DNA of 64,000 nucleotides, from NCBI GenBank assembly GCA_963711725.1, contig CAVQFO010000018.1, positions 124,001 through 188,000 of the forward strand. Reading direction: 5' to 3'. The position numbers and the translations under genes were made by a program. Within the stretch, counting starts at the first letter, position 1, and every line of letters begins with the position of its first letter. Of the stretch, positions 1 through 8,285 are shown piece after piece. The notes below the pieces were generated by a model that saw only the letters and a program-made list of their open reading frames with translations, was not told the origin of the DNA and did not search any database. The DNA comes from CAVQFO01 sp963711725 (lineage in GTDB: Bacteria; Pseudomonadota; Gammaproteobacteria; Nitrococcales; Aquisalimonadaceae).

Positions 1-1
1 G

Positions 2-1672
2 AAGATGCCCTACAAGATCGTCAAATCGGATAACGGCGACGCCTGGGTCGAGATCAACGGCAAGAAGATGGCACCGCCGGAAATCTCCGCGCGCACGCTG
101 CAGAAGATGAAGAAGACCGCCGAAGACTATCTCGGCGAAGAGGTCACCGAAGCCGTGATCACGGTGCCCGCCTACTTCAACGATTCCCAGCGCCAGGCCA
201 CCAAGGACGCAGGCAAGATCGCCGGCCTCGAGGTCAAGCGCATCATCAACGAGCCCACCGCGGCGGCGCTGGCCTATGGCCTGGACAAGAAGCGCGGCGA
301 CATGAAGGTGGCCGTCTACGATCTGGGCGGCGGCACGTTCGACGTGTCCATCATCGAGATTGCCGAAGTGGACGGCGAGCATCAGTTCGAAGTGCTCTCC
401 ACCAACGGCGACACCTTCCTTGGCGGTGAAGACTTCGACAATGCCGTCATTGATTACCTGGTGGCCGAATTCAACAAGGAACAGGGTATCGATCTGAGCG
501 CCGATCCGCTGGCCATGCAGCGCCTCAAGGAGGCCGCCGAAAAGGCCAAGATCGAGCTGTCCTCCAGTCAGCAGACCGAGATCAATCTGCCTTATGTCAC
601 GGCGGACAAGGCCGGTCCCAAGCATCTGAACATCAAGCTGACCCGTGCCAAGCTGGAATCCCTGGTGGAAGACCTGGTTCAGCGGACCATCGAGCCTTGC
701 AAGGTTGCGTTGAAGGATGCGGGCCTTTCGGCCAAGGAAGTCGACGAGGTGATCCTGGTCGGCGGCCAGACCCGCATGCCCAAGGTCCAGGAGGCGGTCA
801 AGGAATTCTTCGGCAAGGATGCGCGCAAGGACGTCAATCCGGACGAAGCCGTCGCCATTGGCGCCGCGGTTCAGGCGGGTGTGCTCGGCGGCGACGTCAA
901 GGACGTGCTGCTGCTCGACGTGACCCCGTTGTCTCTGGGTATCGAGACCATGGGTGGCGTGATGACCAAGATCATCGAGAAGAACACCACCATCCCGACC
1001 AAGGCGAACCAGGTGTTCTCCACCGCCGAGGACAACCAGACGGCGGTGACAGTGCACATCCTTCAGGGTGAGCGGGAAATGGCCAAGGACAACAAGTCCC
1101 TGGGCCGCTTCGATCTTTCCGATATTCCGCCCGCGCCCCGCGGCGTCCCGCAGATCGAGGTGACCTTCGATATCGACGCCAACGGCATCCTGCATGTGCA
1201 CGCCAAGGACAAGGCCACGGGCCGCGAACAGTCCATCGTCATCAAGGCCTCCAGCGGTCTGAACGACGACGAGATCGATCGGATGGTCAAGGACGCCGAG
1301 GCCCACGCCGAGGAAGACCGCAAGCTGCGTGAGCTGGTCGAGGCCCGCAACCAGGCGGACAATCTGATCCACGCCACCCGCAAGAGCCTCAAGGATCTGG
1401 GCGACAAGGTGGCCGATGACGAGAGAAAGGATATCGAGTCCGCGGTCGAGGCCCTCGAGGCTGCGATCAAGACCGACGACAAGGCCGAGATCGAGTCCAA
1501 GACCCAGGCCCTGAGCGAGAAGTCCGGAAAGCTGGCAGAGAAGCTCTACGCCAGTCAGGGCCAGCAGGGCGGCGGTGAGGCCGGCGGCACGGAGCAGGGC
1601 TCCAAGGCCGGCAGCGACGAGGATGTGGTCGACGCCGAGTTCGAGGAAGTCAAGGACGATCAGAACAAGTAG
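2..1672 (+). CDS. dnaK: Chaperone protein DnaK (Hsp70), 5' end missing
   Basis: ATP-driven cytosolic Hsp70 that folds and protects proteins together with DnaJ and GrpE. The reading frame is already open at base 2. Alignment from memory with E. coli DnaK puts the first visible ATG near residue 89, so about 88 N-terminal residues lie upstream of the window. Visible are the nucleotide-binding-domain motifs EPTAAALAYG, DLGGGTFDVSI and GGQTRMP, the linker/substrate-binding start around VLLLDVTPLSLGIETMGG, and the acidic C-terminal signature DVVDAEFEEV that contacts tetratricopeptide or J-protein partners. dnaJ follows 147 bp downstream. An intrinsic terminator-like hairpin sits between them. Identification is certain; only the start is unknown. 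Confidence 0.98.
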   Translation, partial: KMPYKIVKSDNGDAWVEINGKKMAPPEISARTLQKMKKTAEDYLGEEVTEAVITVPAYFNDSQRQATKDAGKIAGLEVKRIINEPTAAALAYGLDKKRGDMKVAVYDLGGGTFDVSIIEIAEVDGEHQFEVLSTNGDTFLGGEDFDNAVIDYLVAEFNKEQGIDLSADPLAMQRLKEAAEKAKIELSSSQQTEINLPYVTADKAGPKHLNIKLTRAKLESLVEDLVQRTIEPCKVALKDAGLSAKEVDEVILVGGQTRMPKVQEAVKEFFGKDARKDVNPDEAVAIGAAVQAGVLGGDVKDVLLLDVTPLSLGIETMGGVMTKIIEKNTTIPTKANQVFSTAEDNQTAVTVHILQGEREMAKDNKSLGRFDLSDIPPAPRGVPQIEVTFDIDANGILHVHAKDKATGREQSIVIKASSGLNDDEIDRMVKDAEAHAEEDRKLRELVEARNQADNLIHATRKSLKDLGDKVADDERKDIESAVEALEAAIKTDDKAEIESKTQALSEKSGKLAEKLYASQGQQGGGEAGGTEQGSKAGSDEDVVDAEFEEVKDDQNK

Positions 1673-1683
1673 GCCGATATCCG

Positions 1684-1718
1684 GCCGGGGGGCGGGTCCG
1701 CTCCCCGCCGGCTTTTTT
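1684..1718 (+). terminator. Terminator-like hairpin between dnaK and dnaJ
   Basis: A GC-rich imperfect inverted repeat (GCCGG ... CCGGC, with G-runs facing C-runs) starts 11 bp after the dnaK stop and ends in six consecutive T residues at 1713-1718. This is the form of a Rho-independent terminator. Because dnaJ follows in the same direction, it probably lowers dnaJ expression relative to dnaK rather than ending the operon. That role is inference. Confidence 0.7.
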
Positions 1719-1819
1719 CGCGGAGGGGGCAGGATCGTGTATCCTGCGCCCCTCTCTGCGTGTACAAATCGATAATTCGCGGCGCAGGCGCGCCCCTACC
1801 CTAGGCGACCACTGGCAGC

Positions 1820-2956
1820 ATGGCGAAGAAGGACTATTACGAAATTTTGGGCGTGGCTCGCAACGCCTCGGAGGCCGAACTCAAGAAGGCTTACCGCCGA
1901 TTAGCCATGAAATACCATCCGGACCGCAATCCGGGTGACACCGACTCCGAACACCGTTTCAAAGAAGCCAAGGAAGCCTACGAAATACTGGCGGACCCGC
2001 AGAAGCGGGCTGCCTACGATCAGTTCGGCCATGCTGGTGTCGATCCCAGCATGGGTGGCGGTGGCGGCTTCCACGCGGGTGCATCCAATTTCGCGGACAT
2101 CTTTTCGGATGTGTTCGGTGACATTTTCGGCGGCGGCGGGCCGGGGGCCGGCCCTCGTGCCTACCGCGGCGCGGATCTCCGGTACAACCTGGAGTTGACG
2201 CTGGAAGAAGCCATTCGCGGCACCGAAGTCACCATTCGGGTGCCGACGCAGGTTTCGTGCGAGGTATGCAACGGCTCCGGCGTTCGCGACGGGAGTTCAC
2301 CGCAAACCTGTCCGACGTGCCACGGCCACGGCGATGTCCGGGTTCAGCAAGGCTTCTTTTCCATTCAGCAAACCTGTCCGCGGTGCCAGGGCACCGGCTC
2401 GATCATCACCGACCCCTGCGGCACCTGCCACGGCCGGGGCAAGGTGGAGGAGCGCAAGGATCTTTCGGTGAAGGTCCCGCCGGGCGTGGATACGGGTGAC
2501 CGCATCCGCTTGACCGGTGAAGGCGAACCGGGCGAGCGCGGGGGTCCGCCGGGCGATCTGTACGTGCAGATCATGGTGAAGGCGCATGCGCTGTTCGAAC
2601 GGGACGGCGAAAACCTGCGCTGCGACGTGCCCGTGAACATGGTCGTGGCCGCCTTGGGCGGGGAAATCGAGGTTCCGACCCTGGACGGGCGTGTAACACT
2701 GCGGGTTCCGCCCGGTACCCAAAGCGGCAAGGTCTTCCGGATTCGGGGCAAGGGCGTGACTCCCGTACGAGGCACTACGCCGGGGGACCTGCTGTGCAAG
2801 GTGACGGTGGAGACGCCGGTGAATCTCACGGGGGAGCAGAAGGATTTGCTGGAGAAGCTCGGAAAGAGCCTGGACAAGGAAGGCGATCGCCACAGCCCTC
2901 GGACGAGCTCCTGGCTGGATGGCGTGAAGAGTTTCTTTGAAAACATGAAGTTCTGA
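1820..2956 (+). CDS. dnaJ: Chaperone protein DnaJ (type I Hsp40)
   Basis: Co-chaperone that delivers substrates to DnaK and stimulates its ATPase. The 378-residue protein has the full type I layout: a J domain with HPD at residues 33-35, a Gly/Phe-rich stretch at about 75-115, four zinc-binding CxxCxGxG repeats (about 147-154, 164-171, 186-193, 200-207), and a C-terminal substrate-binding region. The length is normal for the family. The ATG at 1820 begins the conserved MAKKDYYEILGV sequence, although the Shine-Dalgarno match before it is weak. It lies downstream of dnaK and 51 bp before dapB, all on the plus strand. No frameshift or missing motif is seen. Confidence 0.98.
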   Translation: MAKKDYYEILGVARNASEAELKKAYRRLAMKYHPDRNPGDTDSEHRFKEAKEAYEILADPQKRAAYDQFGHAGVDPSMGGGGGFHAGASNFADIFSDVFGDIFGGGGPGAGPRAYRGADLRYNLELTLEEAIRGTEVTIRVPTQVSCEVCNGSGVRDGSSPQTCPTCHGHGDVRVQQGFFSIQQTCPRCQGTGSIITDPCGTCHGRGKVEERKDLSVKVPPGVDTGDRIRLTGEGEPGERGGPPGDLYVQIMVKAHALFERDGENLRCDVPVNMVVAALGGEIEVPTLDGRVTLRVPPGTQSGKVFRIRGKGVTPVRGTTPGDLLCKVTVETPVNLTGEQKDLLEKLGKSLDKEGDRHSPRTSSWLDGVKSFFENMKF

Positions 2957-3007
2957 CCAGCCCCCGCAAACCTCGAACAAGACATTATCGGCCAGGGAGA
3001 TCCCAGC

Positions 3008-3811
3008 ATGGTCAAGATCGGTATTCACGGCGCCGCCGGCCGCATGGGTCGCTCGCTGATCGAAGCGGTACACAATCAGGACGGGGTGGAGCTGGCGGCC
3101 GCGGTGGAGCGCCCCGGCCATGCCCTGATGGGGGCCGATTGCGGTGAACTCATCGGCGCCGGTGCCTTCGGTGTGCGCATCGGCGACGATGTCGGCGCTC
3201 TGGTCGATGCGTCCGATGTGATCATCGATTTCTCCTCGCCCGAGGCGACGCTCGCCAATGTGGCGGCCTGCCGTGCCGCCGGCAAGCGTATCGTGATTGG
3301 CACCACCGGCTTGGATTCCGGCCAGAAGGAGCGCTTGGCGGATGCCGCCAAGGACGTGGGGATCGTGTTCGCGGCGAACTACAGCGCGGGCGTGACATTG
3401 AGCCTGAAATTGATCGACATGGCCGCCCGCGCTCTGGGAGACGACTTCGACGTGGAAGTCATCGAGGCCCACCACCGGCACAAGGTGGACGCGCCGTCCG
3501 GGACGGCCCTGGCCATGGGGCAAGTGCTGGCCGACGCCTTGGGCCGGGATTTGGACGACTGCGCCGTATACGGTCGTCAGGGGCGGACCGGTGAACGGGA
3601 CCCCAAGACCATTGGCTTCGAGACCATCCGCGGCGGCGACATCGTGGGGGAGCACACGGTGATGTTCGCCGGGGTGGGTGAGCGCATCGAGATTACCCAC
3701 CGAGCCTCCAGCCGCATGACGTTCGCCAACGGTGCCGTTCGGGCGGCACGATGGATTGGCGGGCAGGGTGCCGGTCTGTACGACATGCTGGACGTGCTCG
3801 GCCTGCGGTAG
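3008..3811 (+). CDS. dapB: 4-hydroxy-tetrahydrodipicolinate reductase
   Basis: Catalyses the NAD(P)H-dependent reduction step of the diaminopimelate/lysine pathway in the cytosol. The 267-residue length is typical. The N-terminal Rossmann glycine motif (residues 7-14, HGAAGRMG) binds the nucleotide. The catalytic and substrate-binding signature EAHHRHKVDAPSGTA occupies 153-167, with the His pair and Lys in place. A purine-rich ribosome site (AGGGAGA) precedes ATG 3008. dnaKJ-dapB is a common gammaproteobacterial order, usually followed by carAB. Here carAB does not follow; instead dapE, dapD and dapC lie close by on the opposite strand. Confidence 0.98.
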   Translation: MVKIGIHGAAGRMGRSLIEAVHNQDGVELAAAVERPGHALMGADCGELIGAGAFGVRIGDDVGALVDASDVIIDFSSPEATLANVAACRAAGKRIVIGTTGLDSGQKERLADAAKDVGIVFAANYSAGVTLSLKLIDMAARALGDDFDVEVIEAHHRHKVDAPSGTALAMGQVLADALGRDLDDCAVYGRQGRTGERDPKTIGFETIRGGDIVGEHTVMFAGVGERIEITHRASSRMTFANGAVRAARWIGGQGAGLYDMLDVLGLR

Positions 3812-4173
3812 TGCCGACGACGGTCGGGCATGCGCAAGACGCTGCCCGGCCGCCATGAATCCCCTCCCGATCCGCCCGGCTGGACCAGCCTCAGGCTGCC
3901 GATCCCCGGTCGTGTTGCGACGCGTCACATCTTCCCACTCCGCCCCCCCTTGTGCTTTGATCCCGTATCCCCACTCCTGTCTATGAGAGCGGACGAGTCG
4001 TCCGTCCAGGGCCGTACAGGAGCCGGTCCCACGCTGCGGGAAGCGGCGTATCCGGGCGACGAAAAAAAGGAGCGATTCAGAGCGGACATATTGACCAAGG
4101 GAGAAGCGGGTTCGCCGCCGCGGTGAGCCAACACTCTCCCCGCCGAAAGGTGAATTTGGTGGAGGTTAGAGCC
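3812..4173 (+). other. Intergenic region dapB to DUF6316-like gene
   Basis: A 362 bp stretch with no supported gene. An open frame runs through its second half in phase with the downstream small gene, but the sequence before 4174 lacks family similarity and the ribosome site points to 4174. Only a weak short hairpin follows dapB, without a T-tract. No convincing promoter box pair was found, although the downstream gene probably has its own promoter here. Confidence 0.5.
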
Positions 4174-4347
4174 ATGCAAGCGAATCGAAGAGGGGAAAAG
4201 GGGGCTGTACCGTTCAGAAACGGCCGGTTGCACTGCATCGAGCGACACTGGTTTTTCTCGACGCGAGGCCAACGGCTTAGTGGCCCCTTTCGTGACCAGG
4301 ATGAAGCGGAATCCGCACTGCAGGATTACCTTCGTCGGTTGAGCTAG
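4174..4347 (+). CDS. Small DUF6316-like protein, 57 aa
   Basis: A basic 57-residue protein of unknown function, with no signal peptide or membrane segment. It resembles, from memory, the DUF6316 family: a GE.G.VPFR motif near the N terminus, an aromatic WFF.TR segment, then GPF and a short C-terminal helix. The start at 4174 is chosen because a perfect GGAGGT lies at 4161-4166 with a 7 nt spacer. The frame is open back to 4123, but that extension has no ribosome site. A strong intrinsic terminator follows 33 bp after the stop, so this looks like an independently expressed monocistron. The protein-family assignment is tentative; the coding call is firmer. Confidence 0.75.
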   Translation: MQANRRGEKGAVPFRNGRLHCIERHWFFSTRGQRLSGPFRDQDEAESALQDYLRRLS

Positions 4348-4380
4348 GGTTCAATTCAGGGACCGAGTCGTCCCCGAACG

Positions 4381-4410
4381 GGCCGGCGGCCGAGGGCTGC
4401 CGGCCTTTTT
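4381..4410 (+). terminator. Rho-independent terminator
   Basis: An 11 bp GC-rich stem (4381-4391 with 4395-4405, one G-U pair) closes a 3 nt GAG loop and is followed by five T residues at 4406-4410. It ends the transcript of the 57-residue gene. The opposite strand lacks a T-tract, so it does not obviously stop the convergent dapC-D-E transcript. Confidence 0.9.
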
Positions 4411-4471
4411 AGTAAGCGTTCAAAGTGTATTGCCCCGGTATACCGGAGGCGAAGCCCATTCGGCGGCGTGC

Positions 4472-5602
4472 TCAGGCCGCAAAGAGTTCCACGAGCAATT
4501 GTTCGTAGATGAGAGATAGCTGGTCGAGTTCATCGACTCCGACGCATTCATCGATCTGGTGGATGGTTGCATTGATGGGGCCGAGTTCGATGACCTGGGC
4601 GCCGGTTGGGGCGATGAAACGGCCGTCCGAGGTGCCGCCGCCGGTCGAAAAATCGATGTCGCCCGGGCTGACCGAGGCGATGGCGGTGGCCACGGCGTCC
4701 AGCAGCGGGCCCCGACTGGTGACAAACGGCCGCCCCGAGAGTTGCCAGCGGATGGCGTAGTCCAGATCGTAGCGCTTGAGGATCTGTTCAACCCGGTGCT
4801 GGATCTGTTCGGGCTCCAGTTCCGTGGAAAAGCGAAAGTTGAAGTCCAGTTCCAGCGCTCCGGGGATGACATTGGTCGCCCCGGTTCCGGCGCGGATGTT
4901 GGAGACCTGAAAGCTGGTTCGCGGGAAGTGATCGTTTCCTTCGTCCCAGGTCGTGCTGGTGAGCTCCAAAAGCGCCGGGGCGAAGGCGTGTATCGGATTG
5001 AGCGCCTTCTCCGGATACGCCACGTGGCCCTGAACGCCCCTTATGGTCAGGCGGGCGTTGAGGGAGCCGCGGCGGCCGATGCGCACGGTATCGCCCAGGC
5101 GGCGGTCGCTGCTGGGTTCGCCCACCACGCACATATCGATCTGTTCCCCCCGCTGGGAAAGCGTCTCCATGACCCGGGCGGTGCCGTCCACGGCCGGGCC
5201 TTCCTCATCGCTGGTGATCAAGAATGCGAGGGAACCGCGATGATCGGGATGGGTCGCGACAAAGCGCTCGCAGGCCGTGACCATGGCCGCCAGGCTGCCC
5301 TTCATGTCGGCGGCACCCCGGCCGTACAGGCGCCCCGAGCGCAGGGTGGGTTCGAACGGCGGGCTGGACCAGTCGGCTTCATCGCCGGTGGGCACGACGT
5401 CGGTATGGCCCGCAAACACGAACAGTGGGAGTTTCTCGCCCCGGCGTGCCCACAGGTTTCTGACTTCACCGAAATGCAGGAACTCGGCGTGGAAGCCGAG
5501 AGCGGCGAGGCGCTCCTCCAGCAAATCCTGGCAGCCGGCGTCGTTGGGCGTCACCGACGGGCGGCTGATCAACTCCATGGCCAGGTCGAGAGTAGTCGAC
5601 AT
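4472..5602 (-). CDS. dapE: Succinyl-diaminopimelate desuccinylase
   Basis: Zn-dependent M20-family hydrolase that converts N-succinyl-LL-diaminopimelate to LL-diaminopimelate for lysine and peptidoglycan. The start at 5602 gives 376 residues, the usual DapE length. The metal and catalytic motifs are present: AGHTDVVP (His66, Asp68), GRGAADMKG (Asp99), SDEEGPAVDG (Glu133/Glu134), FSTGGGTSDGRF and the C-terminal ELGPINATIHQIDE. The frame stays open upstream to 5827, but the extra 75 residues are unlike DapE and overlap the neighbouring gene. The start overlaps the upstream gene's stop as TAATG, suggesting translational coupling in a dapC-dapD-yffB-like-dapE operon. Confidence 0.97.
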   Translation of the reverse strand: MSTTLDLAMELISRPSVTPNDAGCQDLLEERLAALGFHAEFLHFGEVRNLWARRGEKLPLFVFAGHTDVVPTGDEADWSSPPFEPTLRSGRLYGRGAADMKGSLAAMVTACERFVATHPDHRGSLAFLITSDEEGPAVDGTARVMETLSQRGEQIDMCVVGEPSSDRRLGDTVRIGRRGSLNARLTIRGVQGHVAYPEKALNPIHAFAPALLELTSTTWDEGNDHFPRTSFQVSNIRAGTGATNVIPGALELDFNFRFSTELEPEQIQHRVEQILKRYDLDYAIRWQLSGRPFVTSRGPLLDAVATAIASVSPGDIDFSTGGGTSDGRFIAPTGAQVIELGPINATIHQIDECVGVDELDQLSLIYEQLLVELFAA

Positions 5603-5961
5603 TACGGGGCTCCAGCGGCCGCGAGGGCGGCCCGATAGGCATCGGCGTCGAACCCGATCAAGACCTGGTCGCCAACTTCCAGGACCGGGCGTTTCACCAG
5701 CGTGGGATTCTCCAGTATCAGTGCGCGGGCCGCAGCGGCGTTCACATCGGCTCGTGCTGACTCGGGCAGCGCCCGCCAGGTGGCGCCGCGCCGGTTCAGC
5801 ACGGTTTCCCAGCCGCGCGCGGCGCACCAGCGATCCAAGACCTCACCCTGCAGGCCGTCCGCCCGGAAGTCGTGAAAGCGGTAGGCCGTGCCGTGCTCAT
5901 CCAGCCAACGCCTGGCTTTGCGCACGGTGTCGCAGTTGCGGATGCCGTACAGAACCGTCAT
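5602..5961 (-). CDS. ArsC/Spx-like (YffB) reductase family protein
   Basis: A 119-residue thioredoxin-fold protein of the ArsC/Spx/MgsR family, most like E. coli YffB, which also sits next to dapE. The N terminus carries the single redox Cys10 in YGIRNCDTV. The C-terminal half has the family pattern NPTLVKRPVLE, an Arg/Pro element that positions the substrate in arsenate reductases. Whether it reduces arsenate, binds glutathione or does something else cannot be told from sequence; YffB-type members are usually unassigned. Its stop overlaps the dapE start (TAATG) and it begins 2 bp after the dapD stop. It is therefore firmly in the dap operon. Confidence 0.88.
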   Translation of the reverse strand: MTVLYGIRNCDTVRKARRWLDEHGTAYRFHDFRADGLQGEVLDRWCAARGWETVLNRRGATWRALPESARADVNAAAARALILENPTLVKRPVLEVGDQVLIGFDADAYRAALAAAGAP

Positions 5962-5963
5962 CG

Positions 5964-6782
5964 CTAGGGCCGCAGCAATTCGTTCAGGCCGACCTTGTTC
6001 CGGGTTTTCTGGTCCACCTGCTTGATGATGACCGCGCAGTAGAGACTGTGGCTGCCATCGGCGGCCGGCAGGTTGCCGGGTACGACCACGGCGCCCGGGG
6101 GGACGCGTCCGTAGGACACTTCGCCGGTTTCGCGGTTATAGATCTTGGTGCTCTGGCCGATGTAGACGCCCATGGAAATTACCGCGCCTTCTTCCACGAC
6201 CACCCCCTCGACGATCTCCGAGCGGGCGCCGATGAAACAGTTGTCTTCGATGATCGTCGGGTTGGCCTGCAACGGTTCCAATACGCCACCGATACCGACG
6301 CCGCCGGACAAATGCACGTTCCTGCCGATTTGCGCGCAGGAACCGACGGTTGCCCATGTATCCACCATGGTGCCGCTGTCCACGTAGGCGCCGATGTTGA
6401 CGTAGGACGGCATCAGCACCGCACCGGGGGCGATGTAGGAGCCGCGCCGGGCCATGGCCGGAGGTACCACCCGAACGCCGCCTTCCTGGAACATGGCCGT
6501 GTTGTATTCGGCAAACTTCAGAGGAACCTTGTCGTAGAAGTTGGTTACCCCGCCGCGCATCAGTTCGTTGTCGTTGAGGCGGAAGGAGAGCAGCACCGCT
6601 TTTTTCAACCACTGGTTGACCTGCCAGCCGCCGTCGATCTTCTCCGCCACCCGGGCCTTCCCGGCGTCGAGCAGCCCCAGGGCTTCTTCCACCGCCTCGC
6701 GGAGTTCGGGCGCAGCGCTGGCGTGGGAGAGTTCGGCCCGGTTTTCAAATGCCTGCTCGATGATCTCGCGGAGTTGATCCAT
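5964..6782 (-). CDS. dapD: Tetrahydrodipicolinate N-succinyltransferase
   Basis: Transfers succinyl from succinyl-CoA to tetrahydrodipicolinate, the first committed step of the succinylase branch. The 272-residue protein has an N-terminal helical domain and a left-handed parallel beta-helix of hexapeptide repeats (for example IGAYVDSGTMVDTWATVGS, then ARSEIVEGVVVEEGAVI), which forms a trimer. AAGGAG lies 8 nt before ATG 6782. The 51 bp upstream gap to dapC is unusually AT-rich for this chromosome and contains TATACT on the minus strand, a possible -10 box, though no good -35 was found. Confidence 0.98.
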   Translation of the reverse strand: MDQLREIIEQAFENRAELSHASAAPELREAVEEALGLLDAGKARVAEKIDGGWQVNQWLKKAVLLSFRLNDNELMRGGVTNFYDKVPLKFAEYNTAMFQEGGVRVVPPAMARRGSYIAPGAVLMPSYVNIGAYVDSGTMVDTWATVGSCAQIGRNVHLSGGVGIGGVLEPLQANPTIIEDNCFIGARSEIVEGVVVEEGAVISMGVYIGQSTKIYNRETGEVSYGRVPPGAVVVPGNLPAADGSHSLYCAVIIKQVDQKTRNKVGLNELLRP

Positions 6783-6833
6783 TGTTAATGCTCCTTCTCG
6801 TCTCGTGGAGTACTAATCAGTATAATCAATATA

Positions 6834-8036
6834 TTAGGATTGGTTTGTAAGAAAGTGCTTGATCCGTTCGGCCGCCTCAACACATTCCCCCACCGTAGCC
6901 ACCAGGGCGATGCGGACGTGCCCGGCGCCGGGGTTGGATCCGTCGTTGTCGCGGGACAGGAAGCGGCCCGGCAGCACGGTGACGTTCTCCCGGGCATAGA
7001 GCTGCTGGGCGAATGTGGCATCGTCGCCGCCGGGTATCCTCGGCCAGAGGTAGAAGCCCCCCTGTGGCAAATCGACGTCCAGTACGTCCCGCAGGACGTC
7101 GCACACGGCGCGGAATTTTTCGCGGTAGGCGTCGCGGTTGCTGCGGACGTGGGTCTCGTCGTTCCAGGCGGCGATGCTGGCGGCCTGGGTTTGCAGCGGC
7201 AGGGCGCAGCCCTGATAGGTGCGATAGAGCAGGAACCGCTCCAGTATTTCCGCGTCGCCGGCGACGAATCCGGAACGAAGGCCCGGGGCGTTGGAGCGCT
7301 TGGACAGGCTGTGAAAGGCCAGACACCTGCGGAAGTCCGAGCGCCCCATGGCGGCGCACGCGCTCAACAGACCGGGAGGCGGCCGCCGTTCGTCCGGGTA
7401 GATCTCGGAATAGCATTCGTCCGAGGCAATGACGAAATCGTATCGATCGGCCAATTCGATCAGAGCGACCAGATCCGCTTGCGGAATGACGGCCCCCGTC
7501 GGGTTCCCTGGTGAGCATATGTAGACCAGGTCCGTGTCTTGCCACACGGCTTCCGGGACACGGTCGAACTGCGGCAAATAGCCGTGCTCCGACACCGTGT
7601 CAACGTAGTAGGGTGTGGCCCCGGCCAGAAGCGCGGCACCCTCATAGATCTGATAGCACGGATTGGGCATGACCACCCGCGGAGAGCCGGACCGATCGAC
7701 CACCGCTTGGGCAATGGCGAACAACGCTTCCCGGGTCCCGGATACCGGAATTACGTGCCGTTCCGGATCGATCCATTCCGCGTTCAGCCCGAACCGGGCG
7801 CATGCCCAATCGGCGATGGCTTCGCGGAGCCGCGGGATGCCCTTGGTGCTGGGGTAGCTGCCCAGGCCGTGCGCATGTTCCAGAAACGCTTCGGTGATGG
7901 GGTGCGGAGTGGGGTGTTTGGGTTCGCCGATGGCCAGGCTGATCGGGGCGATGCCCTCCGGCGCGGTCACCGCGTTCTTCAGCGCCGCCAGGCGCTCGAA
8001 GGGATACGGCTGCAAGTGATCCAGATCGGGATTCAT
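6834..8036 (-). CDS. dapC: Succinyldiaminopimelate transaminase
   Basis: PLP-dependent class I/II aminotransferase that makes N-succinyl-LL-diaminopimelate, placed between the dapD and dapE steps. The start at 8036 gives 400 residues beginning MNPDLDHLQPYPFERL, as in DapC homologues. The open frame continues to 8192 but that extension is not family-like. Fold-type I motifs are clear: GEPKHPTPHPI near the N terminus, SPGNPTGAVIP, ASDECYSEIY with the cofactor Asp, and the Schiff-base Lys in SLSKRSNAPGLRSGF. Having dapC, dapD and dapE together argues for a dedicated DapC rather than reliance on ArgD. The 249 bp upstream to glnD holds no other gene I can support. Confidence 0.95.
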   Translation of the reverse strand: MNPDLDHLQPYPFERLAALKNAVTAPEGIAPISLAIGEPKHPTPHPITEAFLEHAHGLGSYPSTKGIPRLREAIADWACARFGLNAEWIDPERHVIPVSGTREALFAIAQAVVDRSGSPRVVMPNPCYQIYEGAALLAGATPYYVDTVSEHGYLPQFDRVPEAVWQDTDLVYICSPGNPTGAVIPQADLVALIELADRYDFVIASDECYSEIYPDERRPPPGLLSACAAMGRSDFRRCLAFHSLSKRSNAPGLRSGFVAGDAEILERFLLYRTYQGCALPLQTQAASIAAWNDETHVRSNRDAYREKFRAVCDVLRDVLDVDLPQGGFYLWPRIPGGDDATFAQQLYARENVTVLPGRFLSRDNDGSNPGAGHVRIALVATVGECVEAAERIKHFLTNQS

Positions 8037-8285
8037 GGCGATGCCCTGATAATGCCCGCCAGCGGTGTTCCGCAGCGGAATGGTCTGTTGCGTTAGCGGC
8101 CCGTAAGTATAGGGGAAGGGGTGGGGGTAGAAAACCGGGCTGCCTACCCGTCGCGGAAGTTCGTCACCGCGCCGGCGGTGCCGCCGAGCCATACGGACTC
8201 CGTCGAAGACGAACGACGGGCGATCGACTCGTGGCTGGCCCTGGTTTGGCAGGGGTGGCGCGGAAGCGGCGCCGTGGCCGGCAAA

